Assembly: GCF_964204645.1 (NCBI RefSeq)
Contig: NC_134035.1
Coordinates: 11,761,951-11,825,950 of the forward strand
Length of the DNA stretch: 64,000 bases
Source: Tubulanus polymorphus
Lineage: Eukaryota > Nemertea > Palaeonemertea > Tubulaniformes > Tubulanidae
Direction: 5' to 3'
Part shown: piece by piece, positions 62,844 through 64,000 of the stretch
How the letters are laid out: each line of letters starts with the position of its first letter
Position numbering within the stretch: position 1 is the first letter of the stretch
Notes under the pieces: model-generated
Databases searched by the model: none
The model's input: only the letters and a program-made list of their open reading frames with translations
Told to the model about the DNA's origin: nothing
Position numbers and translations under genes: made by a program

Positions 62844-64000
62844 ATGAGTTGCACGATTGAGAAGATTTTGAACGACGCTAAACTTCTGGTGAACAGATTG
62901 AAGGATCACGATAATGCCGCCGACAGCCTCATCATACAGGCTCAGACATTGAACAAGAGGGTCGACGCTATGAAACAGGTAGATAATAATAGACGCCTAC
63001 AGATTTTACACTTCAGTCAATAGACCTGGCATTTAAAATTGAAGCGAGAAATTGATTTACTTTTTTGATCTTAAAATAGGGATTGACCCTGTTATTTATT
63101 TGATTGGTAGATTTCGTTTAATTTTCTGTTTCGGTGTCCCTTACAAATTAATTTCTTTTATTTAAATTAGTTTAAAAGAATGTGGATATTTTGCCGATGC
63201 GGCATCATTTTAGTAAACGCTATTTCGACCGACTCCTACAGCCGACTCCGCTCGAGTCGGATCATTTGAGAGCGTAAAAATGTGTCCGACATGAGTAATA
63301 TCTGAGTTGGGTGTATGTATTTCTTAAATAGTGTCATAAAAAATTTGCTGACATTGGAAGTTTTCCAATTGATGCTATCGAATGAAACACTCTCGCTCCA
63401 GCATCAACCTTCTTTGGGGTTTCACCCATCCTCCCTCTGCAGGGACTCGAACCTGATGGTATCGCTACACTCAGCCACGGCACGAACCCCTGCATCAGTA
63501 GACCGGGTGCGCAGTTATATGCGCAGCTATCCGAACGAAAACTGGCGGCACCAATCAGATTGCTCGTTGTATAATCGTTTCAAGGAAGAACTATAAATGG
63601 GAAAACCCGGGCTAGAATAAAACGGGATTTCTGATTGGCTAAAAATCACATCATCTGAACTGCGCATGTATCTGAGCACACGGTTGATTATGGCAGGGTT
63701 TCGTGCCTTGGCAATCTCGATGCCATCAGGTTCGAATCTCTGCCGGGGGAGGATGGGTTTCACCATTTTCAGTTGTTTGGGGGTTAACCACTTATGAAGT
63801 AGACTTTCTTAATGAAAATAGATTGCAGTAATCTTTCTCTATTTTGTATCTCTTTCAGTACGAAGAGGATCTGAACGAACTGAACGAGATCGCGCGTCAC
63901 AAACCGCGCGCGCAGCTCGTGCTCGGCATCGCGCAGGAAAACCGACAAATACGCGAACTACAACAGGAGAACAAAGAGTTGCGAATGTCGCTGGAGGAAC
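62844..64000 (+). CDS. FGFR1OP2: FGFR1OP2/SIKE family coiled-coil protein, 5' end (partial)
   Basis: Exon 1 62844-62978 ([20 protein letters not shown] to KRVDAMKQ, 45 codons, phase 0) and exon 2 63859 onward, running off the window. Exon 2 encodes [20 protein letters not shown], then [20 protein letters not shown] and LRMSLEE. The MSCTIEK start, the conserved RARxQL/[22 protein letters not shown] block and heptad spacing match FGFR1OP2 and SIKE1. In vertebrates these are components of the STRIPAK phosphatase-kinase complex; they link it to Hippo signalling and to suppression of IKK-epsilon. Exon 1 ends exactly where the vertebrate exon does. Downstream exons are missing from the window. Confidence 0.92.
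63068..63150 (-). repeat. Dispersed repeat, inverted copy of 47940-48026
   Basis: Minus-strand reading has 'tttgtaagggacaccgaaac', 'attaaacgaaatctacc' and 'aacagggtcaatccctattt', in the same order as at 47940-48026. It lies in intron 1 of the FGFR1OP2-like gene. Confidence 0.8.
63414..63778. mobile_element. Inverted pair of tRNA-like SINE segments
   Basis: The left block (63414-63540, minus orientation) contains a B-box GGTTCGAGTCC (complement of 63443-63453) and an A-box-like TGGCTGAGTG (complement of 63469-63478). The right block (63640-63778, plus orientation) repeats 'ggttcgaatct' (63729-63739), 'gtgccttggcaatctcgatg' and 'ggaggatgggtttcacc'. The two are reverse complements over about 110 bp with many mismatches. 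The A-box to B-box distance is too short for a standard tRNA, so I read them as tRNA-derived SINE copies or the ends of a foldback element. Intron 1 of the FGFR1OP2-like gene. Confidence 0.65.

Overview
The window is animal nuclear DNA: AT-rich, intron-dense and dotted with microsatellites, SINE-like repeats, MITE-like inverted repeats and retroelement pieces. A marine invertebrate, most likely a spiralian such as a mollusc, fits the gene types and the repeat flavours (SINEs with a conserved central domain, the 'cttatatagcgcta' repeat, Penelope-like and BEL/Pao elements). The species itself cannot be read from the sequence.

Layout. (1) 1-2119: the last four coding exons of a fibrocystin-L (PKHD1L1)-like gene: C-terminal ectodomain, one membrane helix and a 199-residue cytoplasmic tail. 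(2) 4497-43141: a second, essentially complete PKHD1L1-like gene in the same orientation. I could join 62 exons with consistent splice phases to about 4,550 codons: signal peptide, IPT/TIG repeats, PA14, more IPTs, a cupredoxin-like module, an IPT-rich 1.47-kb exon, two G8 + parallel-beta-helix units, a stalk with basic cleavage-like sites, one membrane helix and a cytoplasmic tail. Two short exons remain unplaced. The two genes are head-to-tail paralogs. (3) 44940-46166, minus strand: a three-exon gene for a 108-residue RRM protein related to SR splicing factors. (4) 47743-51579: a secreted von Willebrand A-like protein in five exons. (5) 52103-53330: a small secreted protein with two thyroglobulin type-1 repeats. 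(6) About 54100-56705: the 5' part of a BEL/Pao LTR retrotransposon (leader and gag-protease), lacking reverse transcriptase. (7) 57335-58285 and 60292-61242: two tandemly duplicated intronless class A GPCR genes. (8) 62844-64000: the first two coding exons of an FGFR1OP2/SIKE-family coiled-coil gene, cut by the window edge.

Most genes here are for cell-surface or secreted proteins, but nothing in the sequence shows that they act in one pathway; the neighbourhood looks shaped by local tandem duplication (PKHD1L1-like pair, GPCR pair) and transposon traffic. The most notable non-genic signals are a hammerhead-ribozyme fold typical of Penelope-like elements inside a PKHD1L1-like intron (15162-15203, minus strand), a roughly 360-bp pure (TA)n tract that itself forms a splice acceptor (36117-36479), a 57-bp-arm hairpin (18462-18588), a SINE nested in a MITE (49335-49571) and inverted tRNA-like SINE copies (63414-63778). 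All exon joins were made by eye from frame, splice sites and family knowledge; no alignment or search was run.
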